NCBI GenBank assembly: GCA_041228285.1
Contig: CP166133.1
Location: forward strand, 2,513,380-2,577,379
Length of the DNA: 64,000 nt
Source of the DNA: Neisseriaceae bacterium CLB008
GTDB taxonomy: Bacteria > Pseudomonadota > Gammaproteobacteria > Burkholderiales > Neisseriaceae
Direction: 5' to 3'
A program made the translations under genes and the position numbers. The notes below the pieces were generated by a model that was given only the letters and a program-made list of their open reading frames with translations, did not search any database and had not been told where the DNA came from. Positions 18,345 through 28,271 of this stretch are shown here, in pieces (position 1 is the first letter of the stretch; each line of letters opens with the position of its first letter).

Positions 18345-18935
18345 TTATTCGTCAGAGCCCACTAAAAGCGTGGTGTCGTTAATATACTTGTAAGGTGGAA
18401 TGACTAAGTTAGTTGGAGCAGGTACGCCTTTAAATACGCGACCAGCCAAGTCAAACTTAGAACCGTGACAAGGACAGAAGAAGCCACCTTTCCATTCAGG
18501 ACCTAAATCGGCAGGGGCCAAATCAGGACGGAACGTTGGTGAGCAGCCCAAGTGGGTACAAATACCGATGGCCACAAACAGCTCTGGCTTGATGGAACGC
18601 AGTTCATTTTTACAGTATTCAGGCTGATGCTCTACTTCTGACGCTGGGTCTGCCAACGTGCCATTCAAAGTAGGCAGTTCTTTTTGCTGTTCAGCCGTGC
18701 GGTTAAGCACCCAAACTGGCTTACCTTGCCATTCTACTGTAATTAATTGACCAGATTCTACTTTACTAAAGTCTACTTCTACAGGGGCGCCAGCGGCTTT
18801 AGCACGCTCTGATGGAAACCAGCTGAGCACTAAAGGCGTTGCCACACCCACGGCAGCTGCACCCGCAGCTGCGCCTGTCGCCAAAGTTAAAAACCGGCGG
18901 CGACCTTGATTTACTTGTTGTTGTTGATCATTCAT
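18345..18935 (-). CDS. petA: Ubiquinol-cytochrome c reductase, Rieske iron-sulfur subunit
   Basis: Carries the 2Fe-2S cluster of complex III. It has 196 residues. The N-terminus has a twin-arginine motif (GRRRFLTLA, residues 11-19) and a single Ala/Val-rich membrane anchor, as usual for Tat-exported Rieske proteins. Cluster ligands are in CTHLGCSPTF and CPCHGSKFD. It is first gene of petABC; a possible -10 TAGAAT (complement of 18983-18988) lies about 50 bases upstream. Confidence 0.97.
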   Translation of the reverse strand: MNDQQQQVNQGRRRFLTLATGAAAGAAAVGVATPLVLSWFPSERAKAAGAPVEVDFSKVESGQLITVEWQGKPVWVLNRTAEQQKELPTLNGTLADPASEVEHQPEYCKNELRSIKPELFVAIGICTHLGCSPTFRPDLAPADLGPEWKGGFFCPCHGSKFDLAGRVFKGVPAPTNLVIPPYKYINDTTLLVGSDE

Positions 18936-19055
18936 TATCAGTCATCCTAATTTTTGGAATACCGAGCCATTGAAACCAATGGATTCTACATTATTTTACC
19001 CTATTGCTTAAAGCCTTATTTTGATTAAAACCAGCTTAACCATAAAATCTTGACT

Positions 19056-19802
19056 TTAAACAGGGTTTTGTTCATCGAAAAACTGGCAGGGAATGTCAAA
19101 GGTTTGATTAATTGCTTCACCTAAAGCCTGAACCCCAAAGCGCTCGGTTGCGTGATGACCCGCCGAAATAAAGGCCACATCGCATTCTTGCGCTAAATGG
19201 TATTGAGCTTCAGACACCTCTCCAGTAATAAACGCATCCACACCCAAATCAATGGCGGTTTGGAAATACCCCTGCGCCCCACCCGTACACCATGCCAGCT
19301 TATTAATGACCTTATCAGGCCGCCCCAAACCCAAAGGCTTACGCCCAAGGCTGGTTTCAAGCTGGCTTAAAAATACCGTTAATGAACAGGCTGCTTGAGC
19401 ATGACCCAGCATCAGCAGGTTTTGATCACCCACCTGAGCTTCTATCTCCCAACCGCACACGCGTGCGAGCTGGGCATTATTGCCCAAAGTCTCATGTGCA
19501 TCCAGCGGCAAATGAAAGCCCACCATATTGATGTCGTGCGCCAACAAGGCCGCAATGCGCTGCTTTTTCCAGCCAATGATGGGCACGGGCTCACTCTTCC
19601 AAAACAAGCCGTGGTGAACCAACAGCATGTCCGCCCCCGCCTGAATCGCATAGTCAATGGCGGCCTGGCTGGCGGTCACAGCAGTCACAATTTTATTGAT
19701 CTGGCTGCGGCCTTCAACCTGTAAGCCATTGGGTGCATAATCCTTGTAGCTACTGACGCGCAATACCTCATCGCACCAGGCCAACAACTTTTGCCTATCC
19801 AT
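19056..19802 (-). CDS. Nif3-like dinuclear metal centre protein (GTP cyclohydrolase 1 type 2 homolog)
   Basis: Member of the conserved Nif3/YbgI family, which binds two metal ions in a toroidal hexamer; the physiological reaction is unsettled. It has 248 residues from the ATG at 19802 (MDRQKLLAWCDEVL), which is preceded by GGGA; an ATG four codons earlier (19814) abuts the groEL terminator T-run. Metal ligands are seen in LLVHHGLFW (His63/His64) and near the C-terminus in SAGHHATERFGV. It has no signal peptide. See the separate promoter entry for its unusual start region. Confidence 0.9.
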   Translation of the reverse strand: MDRQKLLAWCDEVLRVSSYKDYAPNGLQVEGRSQINKIVTAVTASQAAIDYAIQAGADMLLVHHGLFWKSEPVPIIGWKKQRIAALLAHDINMVGFHLPLDAHETLGNNAQLARVCGWEIEAQVGDQNLLMLGHAQAACSLTVFLSQLETSLGRKPLGLGRPDKVINKLAWCTGGAQGYFQTAIDLGVDAFITGEVSEAQYHLAQECDVAFISAGHHATERFGVQALGEAINQTFDIPCQFFDEQNPV

Positions 19803-19813
19803 AACAGATCCCA

Positions 19814-19846
19814 TAAAAAAACCCCACCATTATAGTGGGGTTTTGC
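19814..19846 (-). terminator. Terminator of groES-groEL
   Basis: Stem AAAACCCCAC/GTGGGGTTTT with a 7-base loop. On the minus strand it is followed by seven T, about 30 bases after the groEL stop. Confidence 0.92.
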
Positions 19847-19857
19847 GTGCTTGATAA
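19829..19857 (-). promoter_or_regulatory. Putative promoter of the Nif3-like gene inside the groEL terminator
   Basis: On the minus strand a perfect TATAAT (complement of 19829-19834) falls in the loop of the groEL terminator hairpin. A -35-like TTATCA (complement of 19852-19857) lies exactly 17 bases upstream. Transcription would begin near 19822, some 20 bases before the preferred ATG. Confidence 0.5.
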
Positions 19858-19875
19858 GCGTATTGGGCAAAAGAC

Positions 19876-21540
<1,665 letters not shown>

Positions 21541-21576
21541 TCATTTACAGTTTTATCAGTTTGGACAGGGTGAGGC

Positions 21577-21864
21577 TTAAGCCATCACGCCCATGATGTC
21601 TTCTTCACGCATCACCAAAACTTCTTCGCCTTCAACCTTAACGGCCTGGCCTGCATACTTACCGAAAATAACTTTGTCGCCGACTTTAACGTCTAAAGCA
21701 CGACGCTCACCGTTGTCTAGAATCTTGCCATTGCCCACGGCAATGACTTCGCCCATATCAGGCTTTTCGACAGCGGAACCTGCCAATACGATACCTGAAG
21801 CAGTGGTTTCTTCTGCTTCTAAACGTTTAATCACAACACGATCATGTAAAGGACGGATAGACAT
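21577..21864 (-). CDS. groES: 10 kDa co-chaperonin GroES
   Basis: Heptameric lid of the GroEL cage. It has 95 residues from the ATG at 21864 ([19 protein letters not shown]), which has GGAG at proper distance; the frame upstream to 21915 is not coding. The mobile loop ([18 protein letters not shown]) and the C-terminal [13 protein letters not shown] are typical. It is first gene of groESL, with a sigma-32-type promoter about 120 bases upstream. Confidence 0.98.
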   Translation of the reverse strand: MSIRPLHDRVVIKRLEAEETTASGIVLAGSAVEKPDMGEVIAVGNGKILDNGERRALDVKVGDKVIFGKYAGQAVKVEGEEVLVMREEDIMGVMA

Positions 21865-21981
21865 TAATTTCTCCAAATTAAAAACAGTTAAGGAATTCCA
21901 CACCGTGGCTTTCACTCGTTAAAATCAACACAGCCTGACACGAAGGCCAAAAAACCGTGTTTAACATTCTACATGACGCTT

Positions 21982-22010
21982 ATATCGGGGGGAGTCGCCA
22001 GAATTCAAGT
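21982..22010 (-). promoter_or_regulatory. Sigma-32 (RpoH) heat-shock promoter of groESL
   Basis: On the minus strand ACTTGAA (complement of 22004-22010), a 13-base spacer and CCCCGATAT (complement of 21982-21990) match the RpoH consensus CTTGAAA-N13-15-CCCCATNT well. No CIRCE element (HrcA operator) was seen in the 110-base leader, so control is probably by RpoH. Confidence 0.8.
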
Positions 22011-22088
22011 GATCAAATTCAATTTTTTTCACTTAATCATCAATTGGCCTAAAAACAGCATCACGCCCTTGCTATCGACAGGCAAAGA

Positions 22089-22117
22089 AAAAGCCACGCT
22101 ATTTAGCGTGGCTTTTG
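22089..22117 (-). terminator. Terminator of tRNA-Asn
   Basis: Stem AAAAGCCACGCT/AGCGTGGCTTTT with an ATTT loop, T-rich on the minus-strand side, five bases after the tRNA end. Confidence 0.9.
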
Positions 22118-22121
22118 TATT

Positions 22122-22197
22122 TGGCTCCCCGACCTGGGCTCGAACCAGGGACCTGCGGATTAACAGTCCGTCGCTCTACCGACTGAGCTATCAGGGA
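22122..22197 (-). tRNA. tRNA-Asn(GUU)
   Basis: Minus-strand cloverleaf of 76 bases: acceptor TCCCTGA/TCGGGGA, anticodon region GGACTGTTAATCC with anticodon GTT, T-loop TTCGAGC, discriminator G and encoded CCA. It has a consensus promoter and its own terminator. Confidence 0.97.
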
Positions 22198-22207
22198 ATA
22201 GGAGCGC

Positions 22208-22236
22208 ATTATAGTAAGCCCTTAGCGACTCGTCAA
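22208..22236 (-). promoter_or_regulatory. Promoter of tRNA-Asn
   Basis: Minus-strand -35 TTGACG (complement of 22231-22236), 17-base spacer, perfect -10 TATAAT (complement of 22208-22213), 10 bases before the tRNA. The -35 lies inside the arm of a hairpin that follows rne. Confidence 0.88.
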
Positions 22237-22263
22237 GCGTTTTTATAAACTTTTTGACGAGTC
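22227..22263. repeat. Inverted repeat between rne and tRNA-Asn
   Basis: Perfect 10-bp arms GACTCGTCAA (22227-22236) and TTGACGAGTC (22254-22263) with a 17-base AT-rich loop, starting eight bases after the rne stop codon. There is no T-run, so it is not a standard terminator. Confidence 0.7.
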
Positions 22264-22271
22264 AGACCGAC

Positions 22272-25121
22272 TTATTCGCCCTTTTGCGTTTCAACCTGTT
22301 TTAAAACAACTGCTTGAGGCTGATCATCCGCCACAACTTTTTTTGCAGCCAATAGGTCTGAACGGCGTTTTACCGGTGCCGCTGGCGCAGCCTCCACCAC
22401 GGCTGGGGCCGCAGATTTAGTCTCAACCATCACCAAATGACCCAAATCAATCGATTCTGCCGGCTTAGACTCGACCATAACCGGCGCAGGTGCCACAACA
22501 GGCTCAGCCACAGCGGCCACCTCAACCGGCTCGGGCTGTACGTCAGCCACAACCTCAGCAACCACAGCCACTTCTGGTGCCGCCACAGGAGCAACAGCAA
22601 CCGCCTCTACGATGGTTTCTGCCACAGCCACGGGGGCAGCTTCAACCACCACCACAACCGCTTCTGGAGCTTGCTCAGCCACCACCACCAGCTTACCTTG
22701 ATAAATGTGGTCTACAGCAGCACGAACCTGATCCCCAATCGCGTGAATGTCGATGCGGCGAATCAAATAGCTGGCCGTTGCAGGACGGCCGCGATTGTTG
22801 CGACGGCGGCGATTATGCCCCCCTTCGCGACGATTGCCTTTCTCTTGCTCTGGCGCACGCTGCTCTTCAGCAGCCGCTGATTGGCCCGCTTCAGCATCAG
22901 CCAAGTTAATCACCAACGGGGCTTCTTGGGCTTGATCGGCCTGCTGCTCTTTAGCTGGACGATTTTGATCTTCTGGCTTACGGTCGCGACGGTTATTGCG
23001 ACGACGACGGCGCTCGGTACCTTGAGCCTGCTCGGCGCCTTGTTCAGACTGCTCAGCCACTAAGCTTTGCGCTTTTTCAACCTTTTCAGCTTTATCGGCC
23101 TGGCGTTGATCATCCTGCTGACGCTGCCCTTGCTGGCGCTTGTCGTTATTGCGTGTGCTTTGGCGTTTCTCACCGCTGCGCTCTTTGCCCTGCTGAGCTT
23201 GCTCTTGTCTGTCTTGAGCATTGCCTTGCTGCTGGCCATTATTACGGTCTTTGCGCGGTGCGCGCTCTTGCTGCTTATCGCCATCGGCCGCTTTATTTTG
23301 GCTATTTTGACGTTTGTCGTTGCCATTACCTGACTCGGCTTTATCGCCCGAGCGTTGATTTTGGTTACGACGGTTGTTTTGACGTTTACCGTATGGGCTA
23401 CGACGCTGCGGCTGTTTTGAACCCTTAGGCTTTTCAACCTCAACTTCTTTCTCGCCCAATAGGCCTTTAATCCAGGCACCAATCTTGGCGAACAAAGACA
23501 CTGGCTTCTCTTCGGTCAACGGCGCTGGCTGCGCTGGGCGAATCCCTTTCACAGCAGGCTCTTGTCGTTCGACTTTTTTGCCCGCACGCACCACGGTTTC
23601 GTCTTCTTCAGGCTTGTTTACGCGCTTGTAGCTTGGCGTCACCGCTTCTTCAACGTCGTCGGTACGCACACGGGTAATCTCGTAATGCGGGGTTTCCAAA
23701 TGTGAATTAGGAATCAACAGCACGCCCACGTCTAAACGCTCTTCTAAGCTAAACAGCTCAGAACGTTTTTCATTCAGCAAGAAAGTAGCCACATCAACCG
23801 GCACTTGTGCATGCACTTCGCCGGTGTTGTCCTTCATGGCTTCTTCTTGAATGATGCGCAAAATGTGCAAGGCCGAAGATTCAATGCCACGAATAAAGCC
23901 AATGCCGTGACAGCGAGGGCAAGGCATGTGGCTGCTTTCGCCTAAAGAAGGCTGTAGGCGCTGACGCGACAGCTCTAGCAAGCCAAAGCGTGACAGCTTG
24001 CCCATCTGTACGCGGGCACGGTCGTAACGCAAAGCATCGCGCAGCGTTTGCTCAACTTCACGCTGGTTCTTTTGGTTTTCCATGTCGATGAAATCGATCA
24101 CGATCAAACCACCCAAGTCGCGTAGGCGCAACTGGCGGGCAATTTCTTCGGCGGCTTCAACGTTGGTTTTAAATGCCGTGTCTTCAATGTCTGAGCCGCG
24201 GGTAGCGCGCGCAGAGTTGACGTCGATCGACACCAATGCTTCGGTGTGATCGATCACGATGGCGCCGCCTGAAGGCAGGTTCACCGAACGAGAGAAGGCC
24301 GATTCAATTTGATGCTCAATCTGGAAGCGACTGAATAAAGGCGTGTGGTCTTCGTACTGCTTGATGCGGTTCACGTTACTGGGCATCACGTACGACATAA
24401 ACTGGCTGACTTCTTCAAACACCTCAGGGGTATCAATCAGAATTTCACCAATGTCTGGCTGGAAGTAGTCGCGAATGGCGCGAATCACTAGGGCGCTTTC
24501 TTGCAAAATCAAGAACGAGCCATTGCGGGCATTGGCGGCTTCTTCAATCGCACCCCAAAGCTGCAATAGGTAGTTCAGATCCCACTCTAAGTCTTCTAGG
24601 CTGCGGCCAATCCCTGCGGTACGGGCAATCAAACTCATGCCTTTAGGGATGTCTAACTGACTCATCATTTCTTTGAGTTCTTGACGATCTTCACCTTCAA
24701 TACGGCGAGACACGCCACCACCACGCGGATTATTCGGCATCAACACCAAATAACGGCCAGCTAAGCTGACAAACGTGGTCAAGGCAGCGCCTTTATTGCC
24801 GCGTTCGTCTTTCTCTACTTGAACAATGACTTCCATGCCTTCACGCAAAACGTCTTGAATGCGGGCACGGCCGCCATCATAGTCTTGGAAATAAGCACGA
24901 GACACTTCTTTGAATGGTAAAAAACCATGACGATCGGTGCCATAATCGACGAAACACGCCTCAAGAGACGGCTCGATACGGGTAATCACACCTTTATAGA
25001 TATTGCCTTTACGCTGTTCTTTACCCAGCGTTTCGATGTCTAAGTCAATTAAGTTTTGACCGTCGACAATCGCCACCCGAAGCTCTTCAGCCTGGGTAGC
25101 ATTAAATAACATACGTTTCAT
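22272..25121 (-). CDS. rne: Ribonuclease E
   Basis: Essential endoribonuclease for mRNA decay and for rRNA and tRNA processing. It has 949 residues from the ATG at 25121 (MKRMLFNATQAEELRVAIVDG, GAGG leader). The N-terminal catalytic half carries the S1 domain (about 36-120), metal-binding Asp300 and Asp343 in the DNase I-like part, and the zinc-link CPRC at 401-404 that joins the tetramer. The C-terminal half is disordered: Arg/Gln/Asn-rich to about residue 770, then Ala/Val/Glu/Pro-rich, where RNA-binding and degradosome-partner segments are expected. It sits beside tRNA-Asn, a possible processing substrate. Confidence 0.97.
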   Translation of the reverse strand: MKRMLFNATQAEELRVAIVDGQNLIDLDIETLGKEQRKGNIYKGVITRIEPSLEACFVDYGTDRHGFLPFKEVSRAYFQDYDGGRARIQDVLREGMEVIVQVEKDERGNKGAALTTFVSLAGRYLVLMPNNPRGGGVSRRIEGEDRQELKEMMSQLDIPKGMSLIARTAGIGRSLEDLEWDLNYLLQLWGAIEEAANARNGSFLILQESALVIRAIRDYFQPDIGEILIDTPEVFEEVSQFMSYVMPSNVNRIKQYEDHTPLFSRFQIEHQIESAFSRSVNLPSGGAIVIDHTEALVSIDVNSARATRGSDIEDTAFKTNVEAAEEIARQLRLRDLGGLIVIDFIDMENQKNQREVEQTLRDALRYDRARVQMGKLSRFGLLELSRQRLQPSLGESSHMPCPRCHGIGFIRGIESSALHILRIIQEEAMKDNTGEVHAQVPVDVATFLLNEKRSELFSLEERLDVGVLLIPNSHLETPHYEITRVRTDDVEEAVTPSYKRVNKPEEDETVVRAGKKVERQEPAVKGIRPAQPAPLTEEKPVSLFAKIGAWIKGLLGEKEVEVEKPKGSKQPQRRSPYGKRQNNRRNQNQRSGDKAESGNGNDKRQNSQNKAADGDKQQERAPRKDRNNGQQQGNAQDRQEQAQQGKERSGEKRQSTRNNDKRQQGQRQQDDQRQADKAEKVEKAQSLVAEQSEQGAEQAQGTERRRRRNNRRDRKPEDQNRPAKEQQADQAQEAPLVINLADAEAGQSAAAEEQRAPEQEKGNRREGGHNRRRRNNRGRPATASYLIRRIDIHAIGDQVRAAVDHIYQGKLVVVAEQAPEAVVVVVEAAPVAVAETIVEAVAVAPVAAPEVAVVAEVVADVQPEPVEVAAVAEPVVAPAPVMVESKPAESIDLGHLVMVETKSAAPAVVEAAPAAPVKRRSDLLAAKKVVADDQPQAVVLKQVETQKGE

Positions 25122-25648
25122 TCTGACCTCGCAGGGCACTCGCGAGACAATAAATAACCAGTATTTGACGCTGCGCCGTTGTCAATGTCGCAGTCTGCCT
25201 AAGAAGTTGTCGTATAAAGAGCAGTGCAATCCCATCTCGTTCTCGCGATCATGGGCGCCTTGTAGTAAGGCATGCTTGAACGGTGTCAAACATGCAAATA
25301 TTGGGTCAGCCATCTTCTTTTTTGCTTTAAGTCACCAGCGCCAAATGCCGCATCGGTATGTACTTCGACGTCTTACAACAGGGGGTGAGCATAAAGAGGG
25401 TCAAACTTAGTCATCGTCATCCTAAAGCTGGCTTATAGGGCTTCAGGGAAACTGCTTTTTGAGTGCGTTTTTTGTTTAAATGCTATAACATCACCACTTA
25501 AATGATGGATGATGAATCAGGTACAACACCTTAAATCTTCTATTGGCGTTTATTAGATCAATATATTTAGCAAGCCTATTTACACCTACCTAGACAGTGC
25601 GAAGCGTGCTAAGGTAATTCGCCTTAGGCTTCGGGGATTATAAGCAAG
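25122..25648. other. Divergent intergenic region rne / rluC
   Basis: 527 bases with no credible gene; a short plus-strand frame at 25165-25410 has no recognisable product. It should hold the long rne leader, which in other bacteria mediates RNase E autoregulation. A perfect minus-strand -35 TTGACA (complement of 25284-25289) followed by an imperfect -10 may be its promoter. A weak plus-strand pair for rluC (TTGAGT at 25459, TGcTATAAC with TATAAC at 25484-25489, 19-base spacer) lies near the right end. Confidence 0.5.
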
Positions 25649-26593
25649 ATGCACTCAATTAGCAAAGACTTAGTTAACTTTTTAACCATTACCGAAGAGG
25701 ACGCGGCGCAACGCTTAGATAACTTTTTAATTAAAGTTTTAAAAGGCGTACCCAAAAGCCATATCCACCGCATCATTCGCGCCGGCGAAGTACGCATCAA
25801 TAAGAAGCGCAGCGACGCCACGTATCGGTTACAAATAAACGACATCGTTCGGGTGCCCCCGGTAAAAATCGCCGCCAAGGCACTGAATCCTCACCAAACC
25901 ACAGCCCCTGCACGCGATTTTCCCATCGTGTATGAAGATGACGTGCTGTTGGTCATCAACAAACCCGCCGGCGTGGCCGTTCACGGCGGCAGCGGCATCA
26001 GCTTTGGCGTCATCGAACAGCTGCGCCAAGCGCGTCCAGAAGCACGCTACTTAGAACTAGTACACCGCCTCGACAAAGAAACCTCCGGCCTCTTGATGAT
26101 CGCCAAAAAGCGCTCCGCCCTCGTAAAGCTGCATGAATTGATTCGCCAAAACGTGCCGCAAAAAAAATACTTTGCCTTAGGCCTTGGCCAATGGCCGCGC
26201 GACGTCAGCCACGTCAAACTGCCTCTATTAAAGTATCAAGGCGCCAACGGTGAAAAAATGGTCCGCGTCAACGATGACGGCCAATACGCCCACACTTTAT
26301 TTACGGTACAGCAGAAATATCATCAGTTCGTCCTGGTTGAAGCCAATCTCAAAACCGGCCGCACCCACCAAATCAGGGTACACATGCAGGCCAATGGCTG
26401 CCCCATTGCTGGCGATGAGCGCTATGGTGACTATGAACGCAACCGCCAGCTGGCCAAACAAGGTTTAAAGCGCATGTTCCTACACGCCCACGAACTGTCG
26501 CTGCCCCACCCCGTCAGCGGCGAGCCGCTCACCATCAATGCGCCATTGCCGCCCGAACTGACCCAATTTTTAAAGAATTTAAGCCATGATTAA
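25649..26593 (+). CDS. rluC: 23S rRNA pseudouridine synthase RluC
   Basis: Converts specific uridines of 23S rRNA to pseudouridine (in E. coli positions 955, 2504 and 2580). It has 314 residues, with an N-terminal S4 RNA-binding domain (about 19-75, QRLDNFLIKVLKGVPKSHIHR) and an RluA-type catalytic domain with nucleophile Asp142 in HRLDKETSGLL. The downstream HAD phosphatase overlaps by eight bases, a common rluC-gph-like pairing. RluD is an alternative, but the S4 arrangement and the neighbour favour RluC. Confidence 0.9.
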   Translation: MHSISKDLVNFLTITEEDAAQRLDNFLIKVLKGVPKSHIHRIIRAGEVRINKKRSDATYRLQINDIVRVPPVKIAAKALNPHQTTAPARDFPIVYEDDVLLVINKPAGVAVHGGSGISFGVIEQLRQARPEARYLELVHRLDKETSGLLMIAKKRSALVKLHELIRQNVPQKKYFALGLGQWPRDVSHVKLPLLKYQGANGEKMVRVNDDGQYAHTLFTVQQKYHQFVLVEANLKTGRTHQIRVHMQANGCPIAGDERYGDYERNRQLAKQGLKRMFLHAHELSLPHPVSGEPLTINAPLPPELTQFLKNLSHD

Positions 26594-27248
26594 GCACCCC
26601 ATTAAAGCCCTTATTTTTGACTGGGACGGCACCTTAGCCAACTCCACCGGCCAAATCGTCAGCGCGATTCAGGCCGCCTGTGCCGAAGTCGGCCTCCCCA
26701 TCCCCGACGAACACAGCGCCAACCACGTCATCGGGCTAAGCTTACCCAATGCCATGCGCACCGTCAGCCCCAGCGCCAACGCCGATGAGGTGCACGCCTT
26801 AGTGTTAGCCTACCAAAAACACTATTTATCCGGCGCACAAAAAACCACCCTGTTTCAAGGCGTGCATCAGGCCTTAAACCAGCTCAACCAAACGTATTTA
26901 CTGACGGTCGCCACCGGCAAAGGCCGCCCTGGCCTTAACCGCGCCTTAGCCGAAACCGATACGGCTGACTTTTTTGTCAGCACCCGCACGGTGAATGAGT
27001 GTGCATCCAAACCCAATCCTGATATGATTTTGTCTTTATGCGATGAGCTAGGCCTCTACCCTAAAGACGTGCTGATGATTGGCGACACCACCCATGATTT
27101 ACTCATGGCCCACAACGCCGGCGCCCAGGCCGTCGCCTTAAGCACCGGCGCCCACGACATCGCCACCTTAAACACAGCTCCCTATGCAACTTTGCAGCAC
27201 TCCTTTCAAGACTTTGTACATTGGCTTGCCTTACAGCCTAGCGCCTAA
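26586..27248 (+). CDS. HAD-superfamily phosphatase (phosphoglycolate phosphatase-like)
   Basis: A 220-residue HAD hydrolase with all four motifs: DWDGT with nucleophile Asp and acid/base Asp near residue 14, TVATGK (motif II), SKPNPDM (motif III) and MIGDTTHDLLMA (motif IV). A helical cap lies between motifs I and II, as in Gph/PGMB-like enzymes. The substrate is not determined; small phosphomonoesters are likely. Coupled to rluC by overlap. Confidence 0.88.
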   Translation: MIKHPIKALIFDWDGTLANSTGQIVSAIQAACAEVGLPIPDEHSANHVIGLSLPNAMRTVSPSANADEVHALVLAYQKHYLSGAQKTTLFQGVHQALNQLNQTYLLTVATGKGRPGLNRALAETDTADFFVSTRTVNECASKPNPDMILSLCDELGLYPKDVLMIGDTTHDLLMAHNAGAQAVALSTGAHDIATLNTAPYATLQHSFQDFVHWLALQPSA

Positions 27249-27273
27249 TGTTTAACCTTATATAGAGAACCTC

Positions 27274-28197
27274 ATGGATCAAAATAATAGCTGGGAACGC
27301 CAAACAATTGAAAAGCTATTGCTCGCGGTTTATAAAGAACAGCGCCGAGCCAAATTTTGGCGCCTATTTTGGCGCATCGCCGCCCTAATTGTGGTGGCCT
27401 TCATCGTATTTAAAGCCGTCAACAGCCGCTCCGTGCTGGACACGCAAAAAAACCACACCGCCGTCATCGACCTTGTGGGCAGCATCGACAGCTATAACGA
27501 TCAAGCCACCGTCTTATTAGAAGGCCTAGAGGCCGCTTATGCCAATAAAAACGTGCGCGGCGTGGTGATTCGCGCCAACAGCCCTGGTGGCTCACCAGTG
27601 ATTTCCAGCGTGGCGTTTGACGAAATCACCCGCCTCAAATCCCTACACAAAAACATTCCACTGTATGTAGTAGCAGAAGACGTCTGCGCTTCTGGCTGCT
27701 ATTTCATCGCCAGCGCCGCCGATAAAATCTACGCTAATCCCGCCAGTCTAATGGGCAGCATCGGCGTCATTGCCGGTGGCTTCGGCTTTGACAAAGCCAT
27801 CGACAAACTGGGCATTGAACGCCGTTTAAAAACCGCCGGCAACAATAAAGGCATGGGCGACCCGTTCAGCCCCGAAACCCCAGAACAAAACGCCATTTGG
27901 ACCAGCATGCTGGACGACATCCACGGCCAGTTCATCGCCGCAGTTAAAAAAGGCCGCCAAGGCAAGCTTAAAGACGATCCCGACCTATTCAGCGGCCGCG
28001 TCTACACCGGTGCCCAAGCCAAAGCCGTGGGCCTAGTCGATGAGTTTGGCAGCGTCTACTCCGTTGCCCGCGATGTCATTAAAGCGCCGGACTTGGTAAA
28101 CTACACGCCCCAACCCAGCTTTTCGCGCGCCCTAAGCCGCACCTTAGGCAGCGAAGTCAAGCAAAGCGTGGACAGCCTCGTCCAGCCTAGCTGGTAA
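27274..28197 (+). CDS. sppA: Signal peptide peptidase SppA-type S49 serine protease
   Basis: Inner-membrane protease with its active site facing the periplasm; it degrades signal peptides left after secretion. It has 307 residues: a cytoplasmic N-terminal tail, one membrane anchor (about 33-47), then an S49 domain. The expected Ser/Lys dyad is visible: Ser140 in CASGCYF and Lys192 in GNNKGMG. The size matches the short single-domain SppA form rather than the double-domain E. coli enzyme. It lies 25 bases after the HAD gene, with a terminator following. Confidence 0.9.
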   Translation: MDQNNSWERQTIEKLLLAVYKEQRRAKFWRLFWRIAALIVVAFIVFKAVNSRSVLDTQKNHTAVIDLVGSIDSYNDQATVLLEGLEAAYANKNVRGVVIRANSPGGSPVISSVAFDEITRLKSLHKNIPLYVVAEDVCASGCYFIASAADKIYANPASLMGSIGVIAGGFGFDKAIDKLGIERRLKTAGNNKGMGDPFSPETPEQNAIWTSMLDDIHGQFIAAVKKGRQGKLKDDPDLFSGRVYTGAQAKAVGLVDEFGSVYSVARDVIKAPDLVNYTPQPSFSRALSRTLGSEVKQSVDSLVQPSW

Positions 28198-28206
28198 TGC
28201 CCTTCT

Positions 28207-28235
28207 AAAGGTTGCCTTAATCGGCAACCTTTTTA
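28207..28235 (+). terminator. Terminator of rluC-HAD-sppA
   Basis: Stem AAAGGTTGCC/GGCAACCTTT with a 6-base loop and a T-run, 10 bases after the sppA stop. Confidence 0.9.
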
Positions 28236-28271
28236 TTGCCCGATTGCCCTTATCTTAATAGAGACCTTGTC

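Noticed and set aside
22437-23482. Frames on both strands within the rne C-terminal region
   Set aside because: They arise from the low-complexity Arg/Gln and Ala/Val/Glu coding of the disordered tail.
25165-25410. 81-codon frame in the rne leader
   Set aside because: No recognisable domain, no ribosome site, and it lies in the expected rne 5' untranslated region.
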